A stretch of 64,000 nucleotides of DNA. It comes from Rhizopus arrhizus. Taxonomy: Eukaryota > Mucoromycota > Mucoromycetes > Mucorales > Rhizopodaceae. Both the position numbers and the translations under genes were made by a program. The DNA lies in assembly GCA_024220505.1 (NCBI GenBank), contig JAKZZE010000006.1, positions 1,798,001 through 1,862,000 on the forward strand, in the 5' to 3' direction. Shown here in pieces: positions 1 to 10,616 of this stretch. Below the pieces are notes generated by a model, which worked only from the letters and a program-made list of their open reading frames with translations, was not told the DNA's origin and ran no database searches. Every line of letters starts with the position of its first letter. Positions within the stretch are counted from its first letter, which is position 1.

Positions 1-338
1 TTCTGGCTTAACCCATTGATCTTTGGGCAAGAGTTGATGAGTCAAAGAGCATTGTTGAGCAACACGAATGCGGTAAGCACGATCATAAGCAGCACGAGGC
101 TCAGCAATCTCAAGGCGACGGAGAGCTTCCTTGACTAATTCGCTTTCCTCTGCAACTAAATCGTCATATTTAAGACCTATAAAGTGCAACAATCGTTATC
201 AAGCTGTCATTGTTTCTTTTTTAACCCCTTACCAATCTTTCTGTAGCCAGCAGCGTTAGCATAAGCACCAGAAAGGGGCTTCAAGAAACCAGAAAGGAGC
301 TTAGAGTTTTGGACAAAGGATTTGAGTGTCAAAGACAT
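1..338 (-). CDS. QCR7: Cytochrome b-c1 complex subunit 7 (partial, runs off the left edge)
   Basis: Subunit of mitochondrial respiratory complex III (ubiquinol-cytochrome c reductase), on the matrix side of the inner membrane, helping to assemble cytochrome b. The minus strand from an ATG at 338 reads MSLTLKSFVQNSKLL, then after an intron at about 177-232 (GTAAGG...TATAG) continues LKYDDLVAEESELVKEALRR and CSLTHQLLPKDQWVKPE. The LKYDD, EALRR, YDR-YRIR and CSLTHQLLPK-QW blocks are hallmarks of the family. The C-terminal end lies outside the window. The reading frame is intact across the intron. Confidence 0.93.
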
Positions 339-812
339 TTTTTAATAAAAGCTCAAGAGTGGGGAAGGAAACAAGAGGTGGACTATTTTTTTTCGAAGCT
401 TTTTTTGGGCCAGGGATTTGCCAGCAGAACTGAATTCTTTGCCACATAAATAGCAAAATGGTGACGTATGGCTATGCGGATGTTAAATTGAAATTAAGAT
501 GCTCTAGTGGAACAGACACTTTTTTATATTACAAGTATTCTTTTGCATTAAAATCCTTGTTGTTTGCTTGTAACAGCGTCTATGAGACTTTTAATTTTTA
601 AATGTTTAATAATAAGAGCTGTCAACATACTACATCTACATGCACAATTTTCAGCAATAAATGCCGTGTTTACTTGTCACTTTTTTGTATATATTGTTTC
701 ATGAAGTTTGTAAAGATACGGTTTCACTTTCTGAAAATGATGTGATTGAGTTGTCGATTAAAAAGACAAGTTATTTTAATTCTAAACGTGAAATTAATTT
801 TATTTAGAAAAA
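339..812. other. Intergenic, QCR7 promoter side and DLIC 3' side
   Basis: About 470 bases between the start of QCR7 and the stop of the dynein light intermediate chain gene. It is AT-rich with T runs near 386-408. I see no convincing coding frame or RNA gene. Confidence 0.6.
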
Positions 813-3168
813 TTAAGGTTTATTAACAAACTGTCTCATGCGGTCTAATTCTTTATGAACGTCTTTTCGACTGATCGTTGGTCTTCGCGACGAGGTGGCA
901 GCTGTTGTACTGCTCGTCACAGTCTCACCATCACGTGTACCCAATATTGAGGTAGGTGACGAACCACCAGACGATGCTTTTTTAGATAATAAAGATTGAA
1001 AGAAATTGGCCAAGACTTCGTGAGATGGTCCCCCTGGTTGTCCGGTACCATTGCCTGTGTCAATTGGCGGTAAGGATGAGGCTGCTGTCGAAGGTGAAGC
1101 AGACGATGTGGTTGTAACGGATGGTAAGCCCATGTTGGTACCACTGCCAGCAGCAGAAGTTGATGAGCTGGTGCTTGTTGATAACTAGATATAGCTGTTT
1201 AGATAACCCATGGGCAATATATGCGTAAAAATCCCTTTTACCTTTACTGATTTATCCATACCGGAATCCTATTGTTACATTTTTAGGTTACTTCATGATT
1301 GATGTAAATCTATTATTCATATTTACTCTAAGTTTACTGCCTTCTGGTCGTACAAATTCAATGTCTGTAGAAGAAACGCCGATGGGTCCGACCACACCTG
1401 GCCTGGTGGTTGCACCCGTTCCTTTTCTAATTGGTATGTCTGATACATGTTTCAAAGTTTCATAATGTCTATCCAAGAATGCTTGCTCTTCCTCACATGT
1501 AACAGGTGGTGGTATGGTATTCAATGGCTATTGTGCTTTGTTAGCAGTAGTTTTTTTTTTCTTGCTCAAGCAAAGATATTTTACCTGGTCTTTTAATGAT
1601 GGGTCTGATATAACTTCTTCGTAAATGCCTCTTGATCCATGTGCCCCTGGCTGTTGTCTATCAGTCACAGCATCCATATCTGTATCCCAACCATCATTGA
1701 CTGCTTCACAGTCAAATCCTTCCCTTAATACTCGCAACTTGCCCCACGAATCCCATCCAGAAGGAACAAGAGCTACATCTCTCTCTATAACCTGTGCTTT
1801 CATGTTGAATGGATACGCTTTTGTTGATGTAGTCAGCAATCTGTGGAGAAGGTATTGACGTAAATTATGAAAGGTATAAGGTTGACGTGTTGAAGTATAG
1901 AATAAAGCAGCACCATCTATAATATTAAAATGAGTTCAATCGTATCCTTGTTTGGCTAAAAAAATAAAATAAAATAATGTTTTTACATTTCATGCAAACA
2001 CAACGCAGCATTTGTTGAATAAAATCAAAGTGTTCATCTTTATAATCCATTGTTTGATCGAGCATATCCATAGCATCACTCTATTCAGACATTAGGGGTC
2101 AATTCATATTCATTTTTTTATTTATCTCCAGTTCTCTAACCTTGCAGCACACGATAATGATAGGTATTCCCAAATTATTGGTGAGGGTACCTTGACTTAA
2201 AGGTAAAGTAACCTGATCTGCGGAGGTTGTTGTAGTTACTAAGGATGTAGCTGTTGTATTTGGGAAATTGGTATTTGTGGCAGTACTTGGTGTAGATGGT
2301 ACTGATCCCGTTGATGTAGAGGCAGTCATATTAATTGGGTTGGCTGCAGCTGGTTCTGTGTAGGTTTGAAGATAGTGTTCCACTTTTTTTTTTTTCAAAT
2401 TAGATCCATCTCTCTCTTCCAGCTTATTTTTTTTTTTTTTTTTTTTTTACCTTTCTCTCGAAGTTCATCCACTATTGTTTTGCCTTTACTCCATGATTCA
2501 CCTACTGTACCATCTTTGCATATTTCATCAATTCTATGCTGCAAAACATGTATCCATCTTTGAAGGGATTCTAAAAACGTCCAAGGTCGTGTCCAATCCA
2601 AAACGATAACAACAGATGAATCAGCTAAAGTATCTGTACCAAGGGCAAATTTAAGTAAAGGCAAATATTCGGTAGCTGAAAGACCTAATTGATATACGCC
2701 TAAGCGAGCAACAGCTTTTTTATAGAAAGTATTAGCATAATGTATGATTGTGTTTGTAATTTATTGTCTACCTTCATTTTCTTCATCTTGAACATCAATA
2801 ACATTATATCCCAATGCAAGTGTGCTTGTTGTATCATCATCAAGATTTTCTACTGGAAGGGGAACATAGTTGTTATTGACTCCAAATGATGCGGATGGCA
2901 CATCGTCACTATCTGCTTGAATTGCTTGTGGTCCGGGGTCATTCTTCAAGAAATGTATCAGTGTTGACTTTCCGCTTGCAGAATCACCTAATAGAGTTTC
3001 TATTCACTATGCTTTGATGACCGACAAGGATTATTTGTTACCTAATACTAATATTCTCTTTGTAGGCACCATTCTAGAAGATGCTACATTAGATAGAATT
3101 GTGGACCATATTTCTTCTTTTTCTGCTGTTCCTTGCTGTTGTATATTATTTGGAGAGCTGATTGTCAT
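813..3168 (-). CDS. DYNC1LI: Cytoplasmic dynein 1 light intermediate chain (multi-exon)
   Basis: Light intermediate chain of the dynein motor, which links the heavy chain to cargo adaptors. The minus strand starts at 3168 (MTISSPNN...) and is split by several short introns. The N-terminal Ras-like fold carries a P-loop, LGDSASGKSTLIHFLK, around 2950-3000. Later blocks match the family: SLQRWIHVLQHRIDEICKD (near 2540), LTNNLGIPIIIVCCK (near 2160), DEHFDFIQQMLR (near 2015) and ALVPSGWDSWGKL (near 1750). The C-terminal adaptor-binding helix reads VLANFFQSLLSKK (near 1000). The C-terminal linker is Ser/Thr-rich and low complexity. Exon edges were read by eye. The family identity is secure. Confidence 0.9.
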
Positions 3169-3389
3169 GTAAAAGCGTGCAGAAAAAAGGGGAAAGAAAA
3201 AATATATCAAATTTCAACAATTAATTTACAGCGTAATCATTCATTGGCAGATAAATAAATTCATATTTTTTATTCTTTTTGTTGAAAACATTAATAAAAA
3301 CTTTTACACAAAGCTATGACTCTAGATGCTAAATACACGTTAAATGGCCTTCATTTTTTTTTTATTCAAAAAAAAGTTCAATGGATTTA

Positions 3390-4224
3390 TTATTGTTGAA
3401 GACGCCCTTTTTTAGTTTCTATCTTTTGTTTCTTATGTAATGTTGCATGTATGGCTGCTCCAACTTCATACATTCCCCAGCACAGCATACCCGAGGAAAC
3501 AAAGAAGCCAGCACGCATCCAAAAAGTGAATTCACCGAGGAAAGGATATGGCCAGTATCCATTGACAGATTGACAATACCATGACCATACAAAGTAGCAT
3601 AAAGTAAATACAGCAATTAAGATGATGTGAGCCTTGGATCGGACAAATTCTATATCAAACATTAAGAAATCAATCCATAAAAAGACGGCAGGAAATAAGT
3701 GAAGTGTAAAATCTAAGATAAGTGGAATACGAGGTAACTCGTCAGGTATTAATAAACGCGGGTCTATCAATATCATTGACCAGTACAAGACACTAATAAG
3801 TCCTTCCAACTTATTTATAAAAAGTTAATTGAAGTAAGCGTCTTTTCAATTTGCTACTTTACTTACAGGAGTAGCAATATTTGTTACAATTGTGTAAATA
3901 ACTTTTTAAATTACAGTTAATATTTTACAGAACACTTTTTCATTTTCTTTTTTTGCTTACATGCAGAAAAATTAGGCATGACATATCGAAGAAGCTTTAA
4001 ACCAAAAGCAATAGTAGCCGTGACTAAACCAATGATGGTCAAGTACTATCAATTTTGTTTTAATACATGTCCTCTTGTATAAAAACGATACTTACTTGAT
4101 ATTGACCACCAAAACCTACCGCATACGGATTTTGAAACAAGGGAGAATTAATATTTTTCAATGCATATATGTTTGAGTATAATCCAACAGCATTCAATAT
4201 AAGTCTTTTTTCTTTTGATGACAT
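3390..4224 (-). CDS. AIG1/FAR-17a (ADTRP) family membrane protein, probable FAHFA hydrolase
   Basis: Four exons on the minus strand: MSSKEKRLILNAVGLYS (4096-4224), an exon ending at 4045 that starts YLTIIGLVTATIAFGLKLL, a short exon giving FIYTIVTNIATP, and the long exon LEGLISVLYWSM to the stop at 3390. The protein is strongly hydrophobic with about five or six membrane spans and a basic tail. The human relatives AIG1 and ADTRP hydrolyse fatty-acid esters of hydroxy fatty acids, using a membrane Thr and His. A Thr sits in YLTIIGL and a His in DFTLHLFPAVFLW at the matching places, and the YPFL-x-F-W-RAGFF block also fits. Activity is inferred from family and residues only. Confidence 0.8.
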
Positions 4225-4611
4225 ATTACGAAAAGATGAAAAAAGAGAAAAGAAAGAAGTATGAAGAAAAGAGAAACCCTATGAGTTATTGAAATGCTTT
4301 TTAAATGAAACTCAGTTTAAATATACCCTCTCTTTTCCTTGCTTAGAAATGTAATTCAACGTGTGAAAGATGTCATGTATTTTTGGCCTTCATGTCACTT
4401 ATAATGTCAGATAATACAGCTTTCTTATTATTATTATTTTTAAAGCAAAACTGTATTATTTACTTAAAAACAGTATTTTTTTTCCCGCAACTGATGTGGA
4501 ACCATGTTTAAAACAGGATTTCAGCAAGATAAAATACGTGACGCTTTTACTTCTGCCAAATGATGAAATTTTTTCTTTTTTCTTCTCTGCTCAACTGCAA
4601 TTTTACGCGAG
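4225..4611. other. Divergent promoter region
   Basis: About 390 bases between the start of the AIG1-like gene (minus) and a small plus-strand gene. It is AT-rich with T tracts. The ORF beginning at 4496 runs through it in another frame and has no family features. Confidence 0.5.
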
Positions 4612-4785
4612 ATGGCTCTGCCTAATTTGTGGAAAATTTATGCTTCATTCCGTACACCTGAAGAAGAAAGAGAATTTTCTCGATCAGCTTTTTTCAAATT
4701 TAGTGGATACATACTTTCTTGTATAGCAATGACTGTATTTGCTTCTCGATATTATAGAATTGCTCCTGAAGACTTGCGGAAATGA
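4612..4785 (+). CDS. Small 57-aa single-span membrane protein, function unknown
   Basis: ATG at 4612 (MALPNLWKIYASFRTPEEER) to TGA at 4785, without introns. A polar, charged N-terminus is followed by one hydrophobic stretch (about residues 31-46, GYILSCIAMTVFASRY) and a short polar tail, APEDLRK. The layout resembles small mitochondrial inner- or outer-membrane subunits, but I cannot match it to a named family. A U/C-rich leader with an A at -3 precedes the ATG, and an A-rich stretch follows within 50 bases of the stop. The codon use and composition look like a real gene, but it could still be chance. Confidence 0.5.
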   Translation: MALPNLWKIYASFRTPEEEREFSRSAFFKFSGYILSCIAMTVFASRYYRIAPEDLRK

Positions 4786-5930
4786 GTTTCTTACAGAAAA
4801 ATTAGTTCTTTTTGAACTTGTAATAAAAAAAAAAAACAAAAAAAGGGAAAGAATGTATGAATACTTACATTGACATCATTCCAGAAGCTCTACTTTATCA
4901 ATTACTTTTATATAATTGCAAATAATAAAACCCTTTTTAATACCCCAACTGTCAAAATACTAAGAGAGACAATAAAGAATATTCAAAATTTCCTAATAAC
5001 TTTTCGCATCACGCTTTTAACTTTACATCAGCGTCTTATCACACAGCCAGCACTTGCAAAATATCGACTTATAGTATAAATGCAAATTTCCTGTGCAACC
5101 ACAGTATGTGTTACTTTTTTTGACATAAAACCTTTTATTTCTCAATAATTATCAACTTTTTGGTTATTTTACCTATGCTCTTGGTTCACTAAGCTGTTCA
5201 AGAGGGAGGATAAGGTTATCAAGTTTCAAGAAGATGGTACTAGCTATCATTCTTGTTCATACATAAGTTGATGGAAAGAAAGTTATGGTATTTCGGGTTT
5301 TGAGTACTGATTCGTTCAGTCCTAATTAATGTCCTATAAGGTATGCTTAGTAGATACTTGAAATAAGACTAAAGAAGATTAAGATCTCTCTTATGAATGT
5401 GCAAAATTTGAAGTTGGCATTTCAAGTTTATTGGGAGAGGGTAGATGAATGCTGGATGAGGAGTATGAAAAGTGATGTCTTATATTCGCTGACGTATTGG
5501 TTGGTGAAATGGAAGCAAACCAAGGCCGCGCCCAAAATATCCATCATGTATGCTCACACTTTCACATGATATCAACTGTCTCGATTTGCATCAACGACTT
5601 TGCTTCCTTGCAACTATTTCTAACTTTTTATCATTACTCTTTAATAAGCTTCCCACAATAGATTGAGCCTTGGCGGTTCTGCTGATCTATTATATGCTAG
5701 ATCTTTCTTGAGGTCGACAAAATAACATGGCTGTCTACCTCAGTGTATCACTTTTCTTGATCAACGCTTCCTTTGTTGGCTCAGTTCCCATCCTTAACTT
5801 TCTAATTCCTTTATCACTTACTTTCCCCTTTCAATTTTTTTGCTCTCCTTTTCTTCCTTTTCTCCCTTTGATTGATCTTGTCCAGGCGGCTGTTTATTTT
5901 GAGCTTAATTGAATGTTAAATAAAATCCGC
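4786..5930. other. Gene-poor stretch left of the retrotransposon debris
   Basis: AT-rich DNA. The reading frames at 4870-5079 and 5727-5912 look random in composition (runs of F, L, I) and carry no motif. Possible 5' extension of the LINE fragment that begins near 5936 could not be traced here. Confidence 0.4.
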
Positions 5931-5935
5931 TATTT

Positions 5936-6345
5936 TTGTTTTTTAAAACAAAGAAAAGTAATGTTAATAAAAGCAAGAACAGTCGGTCTTTATGGTATCA
6001 TCTATTCCACCGTAAACTCTATAGCCAATCACTTCTTTCAAGATTTGATAACGGTTTGACCTCTTCACAATGTAAATTTTGTTCTGACAACACTGAAGAC
6101 TTACAACACCTCTTCGTGCGCTGTCCTATGAAATGGAGATTATGGATAGATGCCTTCAATTTCTTTAGTCCACACCTCACTTTCACTCAAGATGATGTAT
6201 GCTCAATCCTCCGATATTTTCAGCAGTTTCCTTTTGTTGACAACACTGATCTCTGGATTCTCGGCTGCTGTGTGCTTTCCGTTATCTGGTGTGCCCACTA
6301 GAGATTTACGATTGACGGCTTTCCTTTTATTCATTTAATTGTGGT
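5936..6345 (+). pseudogene. 3' fragment of a non-LTR retrotransposon ORF2 (zf-RVT domain)
   Basis: The plus-strand frame reads SLWYHLFHRKLYSQSLLSRF, then a CKFC...HLFVRC zinc-binding pattern (C-X2-C...H...C) typical of the domain after reverse transcriptase in LINE ORF2 proteins. The frame ends at a TAG at 6301 right after VIWCAH. The downstream bases continue sensibly in the same frame as RFTIDGFPFIHLI, so this stop probably replaced a Trp codon. No reverse transcriptase core precedes it. It meets the oppositely oriented element at about 6325-6345. Confidence 0.7.
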
Positions 6346-7640
6346 AGATCTGCTATATCTTGCAGGTAGCAATCAATGTCATGCTCATCCACAGGATCAG
6401 CTGAATAGAGTTCTTGGTAAAATGCTTGACTAACTTTCATGAGTTGTGTACGAGAGGATAGAGTCAATCCAGGCGTAGGGTCTTGTAAAACGTTTACGCT
6501 CTGTTCTACAGTTCGTACCTGGTGTATCCGTTTGAGATAATCTGCCGATTTCTCTCCATGTTCTCTCCAACGTATTCCCGTATTTAATGCTGCAATATCT
6601 ACCAATTCTTGTTGAAGAGATTCAATTTTTCGGTCCATAACAGGAAGACACCGTAATCGTATGGCTATGGGTGGCTGGCTTCGGAGAAAAGCATTGCGCT
6701 TGCGTTGTAAGACCTTAATTGACTTTTTATGCCAGTTAGTGTAGTCAATTGCATAGCGTTGAGTAAATAGCCGTATCTCAGATTTGACGTAGTCCCATTG
6801 TTCTTGTGCTGTCATCTGACGAGGCAAAAAAGATACGATATCTGTGAGTTGTTGCTTTAGTTGTATGCGGTACTCTTTTTGTTAAGCCAAAATGGGGTTG
6901 GCACGCCAGAGACCAAACCCAGTGGGAGTTTGGCTTAGGTTAATCGAAAGAGAGAGCAACTGATGATTAGTCCATGAAGAGTGTAGTCGGTGTATGTCTG
7001 TAGACCTAAGCATTGGGTGCATCTGATTACTAATGAAGATGTAATCGATTATAGAGTAGATCTCATCATTGCAACGGAAAGTTGGGATATTGCTATTGTA
7101 CCCACTATGCATCACGTTATAAAAGGATTCTTCTAGATATGATACCCATTTTAGAGATGCTTGAGTTGGCAAGTTAAGACGATGATAAGAATAATTGAAG
7201 TCGCCAAGGATAATGATCCGGTGTGGGTCAATATCAGATACAGAAGTGATGGCATCTAACACAGAATCAAAAAACTCTCTTCTGTCCTTACTTGTAGAAG
7301 CTGGAGCATAAAAGCTCTGTGGATGACTGATTTTGGATAGAATAATGCGAGGGTTTGACTGAATCGGTTGTCTGACAGTTGATAGTTGAAAGAAAAGGAA
7401 AGCAAGCCATAATGGCGAGTCCATAGGGACGAAAATGCTTGAAATTATACATTTATGAGGTTTACATAGTCTGTGGTAGTGTGTGCTTCTTGAAAGGTCA
7501 TTATGTTGAAATTTAAAGAGCGTAAGTAACGTATGAAATTGAATTGTTTTTGGGTATCATGGGTTTTCACCAAACTGTTACAGTTCAATGAAGAAATGCT
7601 GAATGATAGTTCTTTCGATCTATTATTCATTTTTGCTTAG
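6327..7640 (-). pseudogene. Decayed LINE ORF2: AP-type endonuclease and linker, reverse transcriptase missing
   Basis: The minus strand from about 7630 reads LNCNSLVKTHDTQKQF and NIMTFQEAHTT (the Asn and Glu regions of an EEP endonuclease). After a frame break near 7440 it continues with IIILGDFNYSYHRL, SIIDYIFISNQ and SWTNHQLLSLSI, the metal-binding and C-terminal endonuclease blocks. A second piece (6327-6827) carries the linker with RWREHGEKSADYLKRIHQ, found between endonuclease and reverse transcriptase in fungal LINEs. The coding sequence stops there with PQLNE, before any YxDD reverse transcriptase. Several frameshifts and stops show it is dead. Confidence 0.8.
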
Positions 7641-7646
7641 ACTGAG

Positions 7647-8971
7647 TTAGAGCACCATCGATGTTGAACACTGTGGCGCCATGCTGTTGATCACTAGGGG
7701 TGGGCCATCTATGGCAGCCTGATGTTGGGACTGAGGAATGTTTTTGGTTTCTTGGTCCACAATAACTATGTCTGCAGCAACATGTGAATTGCCAATACTT
7801 CCAGCGGTATTTTCCACTTGAATATCATCCTGTGATTCAGCGGGTGTTGTGAAGAAAGATTTCAAAACCTCTTGAGTGGATACTAAGATGGAGTCCTTCT
7901 CAATTGTTAGCAAAGTAGAGGAATGAATCCTTGGGCTATCACCAGATTCGTTCCGAATAGAACGTTTACGTTTCATAATATTCGAAGTGAAAGGTTGGGG
8001 GGAGGTACTAGACATGGCTATGTCACTAGAAGCTTGGTTCGACTGGACCTCATCTTGATCTACTCTGTCCTGTGGAGCAGTAGGAGTTTTCCTGACCTTT
8101 TTAAATGGCTTATTCTTGCGTTTTGCGCATTCAGCAACAATATGGCCACTAGCGCGACAGTCCCAACAAACACGGGATGAACGTTTTTTTTGGACAATCA
8201 GGGACGCTATGTCCTTCAGCATGACAGTAGCGACAGTAGGTGGGCATGTCAATCCACATAGCATAAAAGCCTTCATCCTCTGCCTGGTACCAAGGAAGAT
8301 GGTGAGAAAGAGGAGAGAATTAGTCATCATTTTTTGGGACGCTCAGTATAGCATAGCCCGTACTCATATAGGTGCCGGTGTGGGATTCTCGTAGGATCTC
8401 CAAATCTAGAACGGAGCCATAAGATTTCAAACTCATTTTCAATTGCTCCTTAAGAATGTCCTCTTTAAGAAAGGGAAGATTCGATAGTCGAAGTCAAACT
8501 AAAGGGACAGCTGGATCTAAGGCTCGACAAGGTAAAAGCCTAACTGCATCATTTTCAAAAGTAATGCCGTCTTTAAGAATGTGATCGATGGCAGGATCTA
8601 AGGGATCAAAGTTGATTTCCGCGATCTTTCGACTGCCTTCTTTGGTAGTTACGACTGCCCAGTCGTGATGGAAATTGTTTCGCAATTAAGGTCATAAGCT
8701 GCACGGACGATTCAGATCCATCGGTCATGTCCAGGAGGACACTACCTGGAGAACGTCCTGCTCTCCACACTTTAGAGTGAATAACTTTGTCTTGTTGACT
8801 ATGGTGAATGTTGTTTTCAAAAGTAGCATTCATAAGTGATGTTCGCTTCCTGGTCACTACTTGGGACCAGGGCATATTTTTCAATTTAGTAGAAGGCTCT
8901 GGTGCTTGCGGTCGCTGCGTGACTGCGTTGACCGACTGGTTAGATATTTTGTCGGAAAGAACCATGAGCAA
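7647..8971 (-). pseudogene. Decayed LINE ORF1 with tandem CCHC zinc knuckles
   Basis: Nucleic-acid-binding first ORF of the same element. The frame starts near 8971 (MLMVLSDKISNQ) and shifts near 8685 into NNFHHDWAVVTTKEGSRK. It then meets a TGA just after AVPLV (about 8495) and a TAA just after VPKNDD (about 8325), and goes on to WIDMPTYCRYCHAEGHSV. Two zinc knuckles follow: CRYCHAEGHSVPDC and CWDCRASGHIVAEC (both C-X2-C-X4-H-X4-C). They lie in different frames separated by an eight-base T run at 8184-8191. Removing one base from the run would join them, so this is a homopolymer slip. The C-terminus is Ser/Gln-rich. Confidence 0.8.
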
Positions 8972-9176
8972 GCCAACACTTCTTTCAAGCCACTACCAAA
9001 TGTTTAATTCTCAGAAAACTATAAAGCTCAATTTGACGTCACAAGAGAAACAGTCGGAAATTGAATGTTTTGGCAAAGAAAAAAGTTTTGAACAGAAGGG
9101 GGCGTTGCGTTAAATCTGCCTGGCTTTTTTTTTCTATACATTAATTCACTATACACTATCCCCCTCCTCTTTCTCT

Positions 9177-10055
9177 ATGTTGCGTTCCATTATTCGTCAA
9201 ACTGCTAAGCCATTAGCTAGAAATAATCTTACTAGACGTACTTTGTATTCATCTCCTGCTTCATTCTCTGACGCGATCTTTGTGGTAAAAAAAAGAAAAA
9301 AAAGAATTGACATGTATTTAACTTTTTTAAATACACAAATCATCTCCACTATTCACACAGCACCGAGATACAGCCGAAAACAATGCCAGCATTCCTTTCG
9401 AATTCGACGAGAATAACAAAAAACGCATTTCTGAAATTTTGAAGAAATATCCTGAACAATACAAAAAGGCCGCCATTATGCCTCTCTTAGATCTCGGTCA
9501 AAGACAAAACGGTTTCACTTCTATTTCTGTTATGAATGAAGTAGCTCGTTTATTGGAAGTACCTCCTATGCGTGTATACGAAGTTGCTACTTTCTATACC
9601 ATGTACAACCGTCAACCTGTTGGTAAATACTTTTTACAACTCTGTACAACAACTCCTTGTCAATTGGGTGGTTGTGGCTCTACAAAGATTTTGGAAACGA
9701 TCAAGAGCAACCTTGGTATCGAAGTCGGTGAAACAAGTAAGGATGGAAAGTTCACTTTGGTTGAAGTTGAATGTGCTGGTGCCTGTGTTAATGCACCTGT
9801 GATGGCTATCAACGATGATTATTATGTAAGTTTCGACATCCTTAAAGAAAAGAAATTTATTAAACAGTATTGAACTTGTAGGAGGATTTAACACCTGAAA
9901 CCACTAACAAGCTCTTGGATAATTTGAAGTCTGATAAGCCAGTTAAGGCTGGACCTCAAAGTGGACGCCATACTTGTGAGTATGCTCCTGGCGTCTACAC
10001 TACCTTGAACTCAGAGCCTTATGGTCCTGGTTTCAGAGTCCGTGAAGACTTGTAA
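9177..10055 (+). CDS. NDUFV2: NADH dehydrogenase (ubiquinone) flavoprotein 2, 24 kDa subunit
   Basis: [2Fe-2S] subunit of the complex I dehydrogenase module in the mitochondrial matrix arm. There are three exons: 9177-9284, 9361-9825 and 9882-10055, all with in-phase GT-AG junctions, giving 248 aa. The N-terminus ([20 protein letters not shown]) is an Arg-rich mitochondrial presequence. Cluster ligands are visible as CTTTPC (C131, C136) and CAGAC (C174, C178), with [12 protein letters not shown] and YAPG-like blocks of the family. The first intron holds the run of A after GTAAAA. A Met inside the first intron should not be taken as the start. Confidence 0.95.
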
Positions 10056-10616
10056 AGGAGGATAGAATAAGAATGTTTAATTATTTTTTTTATATTAAAA
10101 AAGACTGCTGTGTTTGTGAACTAGCCCCACCTTTATGTAGAATGTGCTTTGATTAGATGTAAGAGCAATGGCCAAGTGTCTGTATGGAATTGCATGTTTT
10201 AAATTCATGTCATTCAAACAATTTTTTTGCGATGAGGTATCTATTGTATAATTGATAAGATCATGAGTCTACCTTTCACTTGAATTGCTTTACAACCTTG
10301 TTTTATATAAATAGCTTTCATTTCTATTTTCTGCTGATATTTTTATTTGTTGCGCATGTTTCAAAAAAAAAAAAAAAAAAAAAAAAAATCAAAAAAAAGC
10401 AGTATGAAAAAAGAGCGGCAAAAAAAAAGGCATTGTTGAAATCAAAGAACCACCAGTAGTGATTTGACATAGAAAAAACGAAACATATGCACATACACAA
10501 ATATAAAGCTTTTAATAAAACAAGAAACCAAACAAAAATAAATAAATATAAAGCATAAGCTTATAACTATATAAATCATAAAAAGTAATATTATCTATAT
10601 TGTCAAGTATTGAAGT
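10056..10616. other. Convergent 3' region with A tract
   Basis: The 3' sides of NDUFV2 (plus) and the SWIRM gene (minus) face each other here. It contains a 26-base A run at 10363-10388 and several AATAAA-like words. No gene seen. Confidence 0.6.

Noticed and set aside
5936..8971. Twin-priming signature for the inverted LINE pieces
   Set aside because: The inverted 5' part lies downstream of the 3' part, the reverse of the order expected from twin priming.
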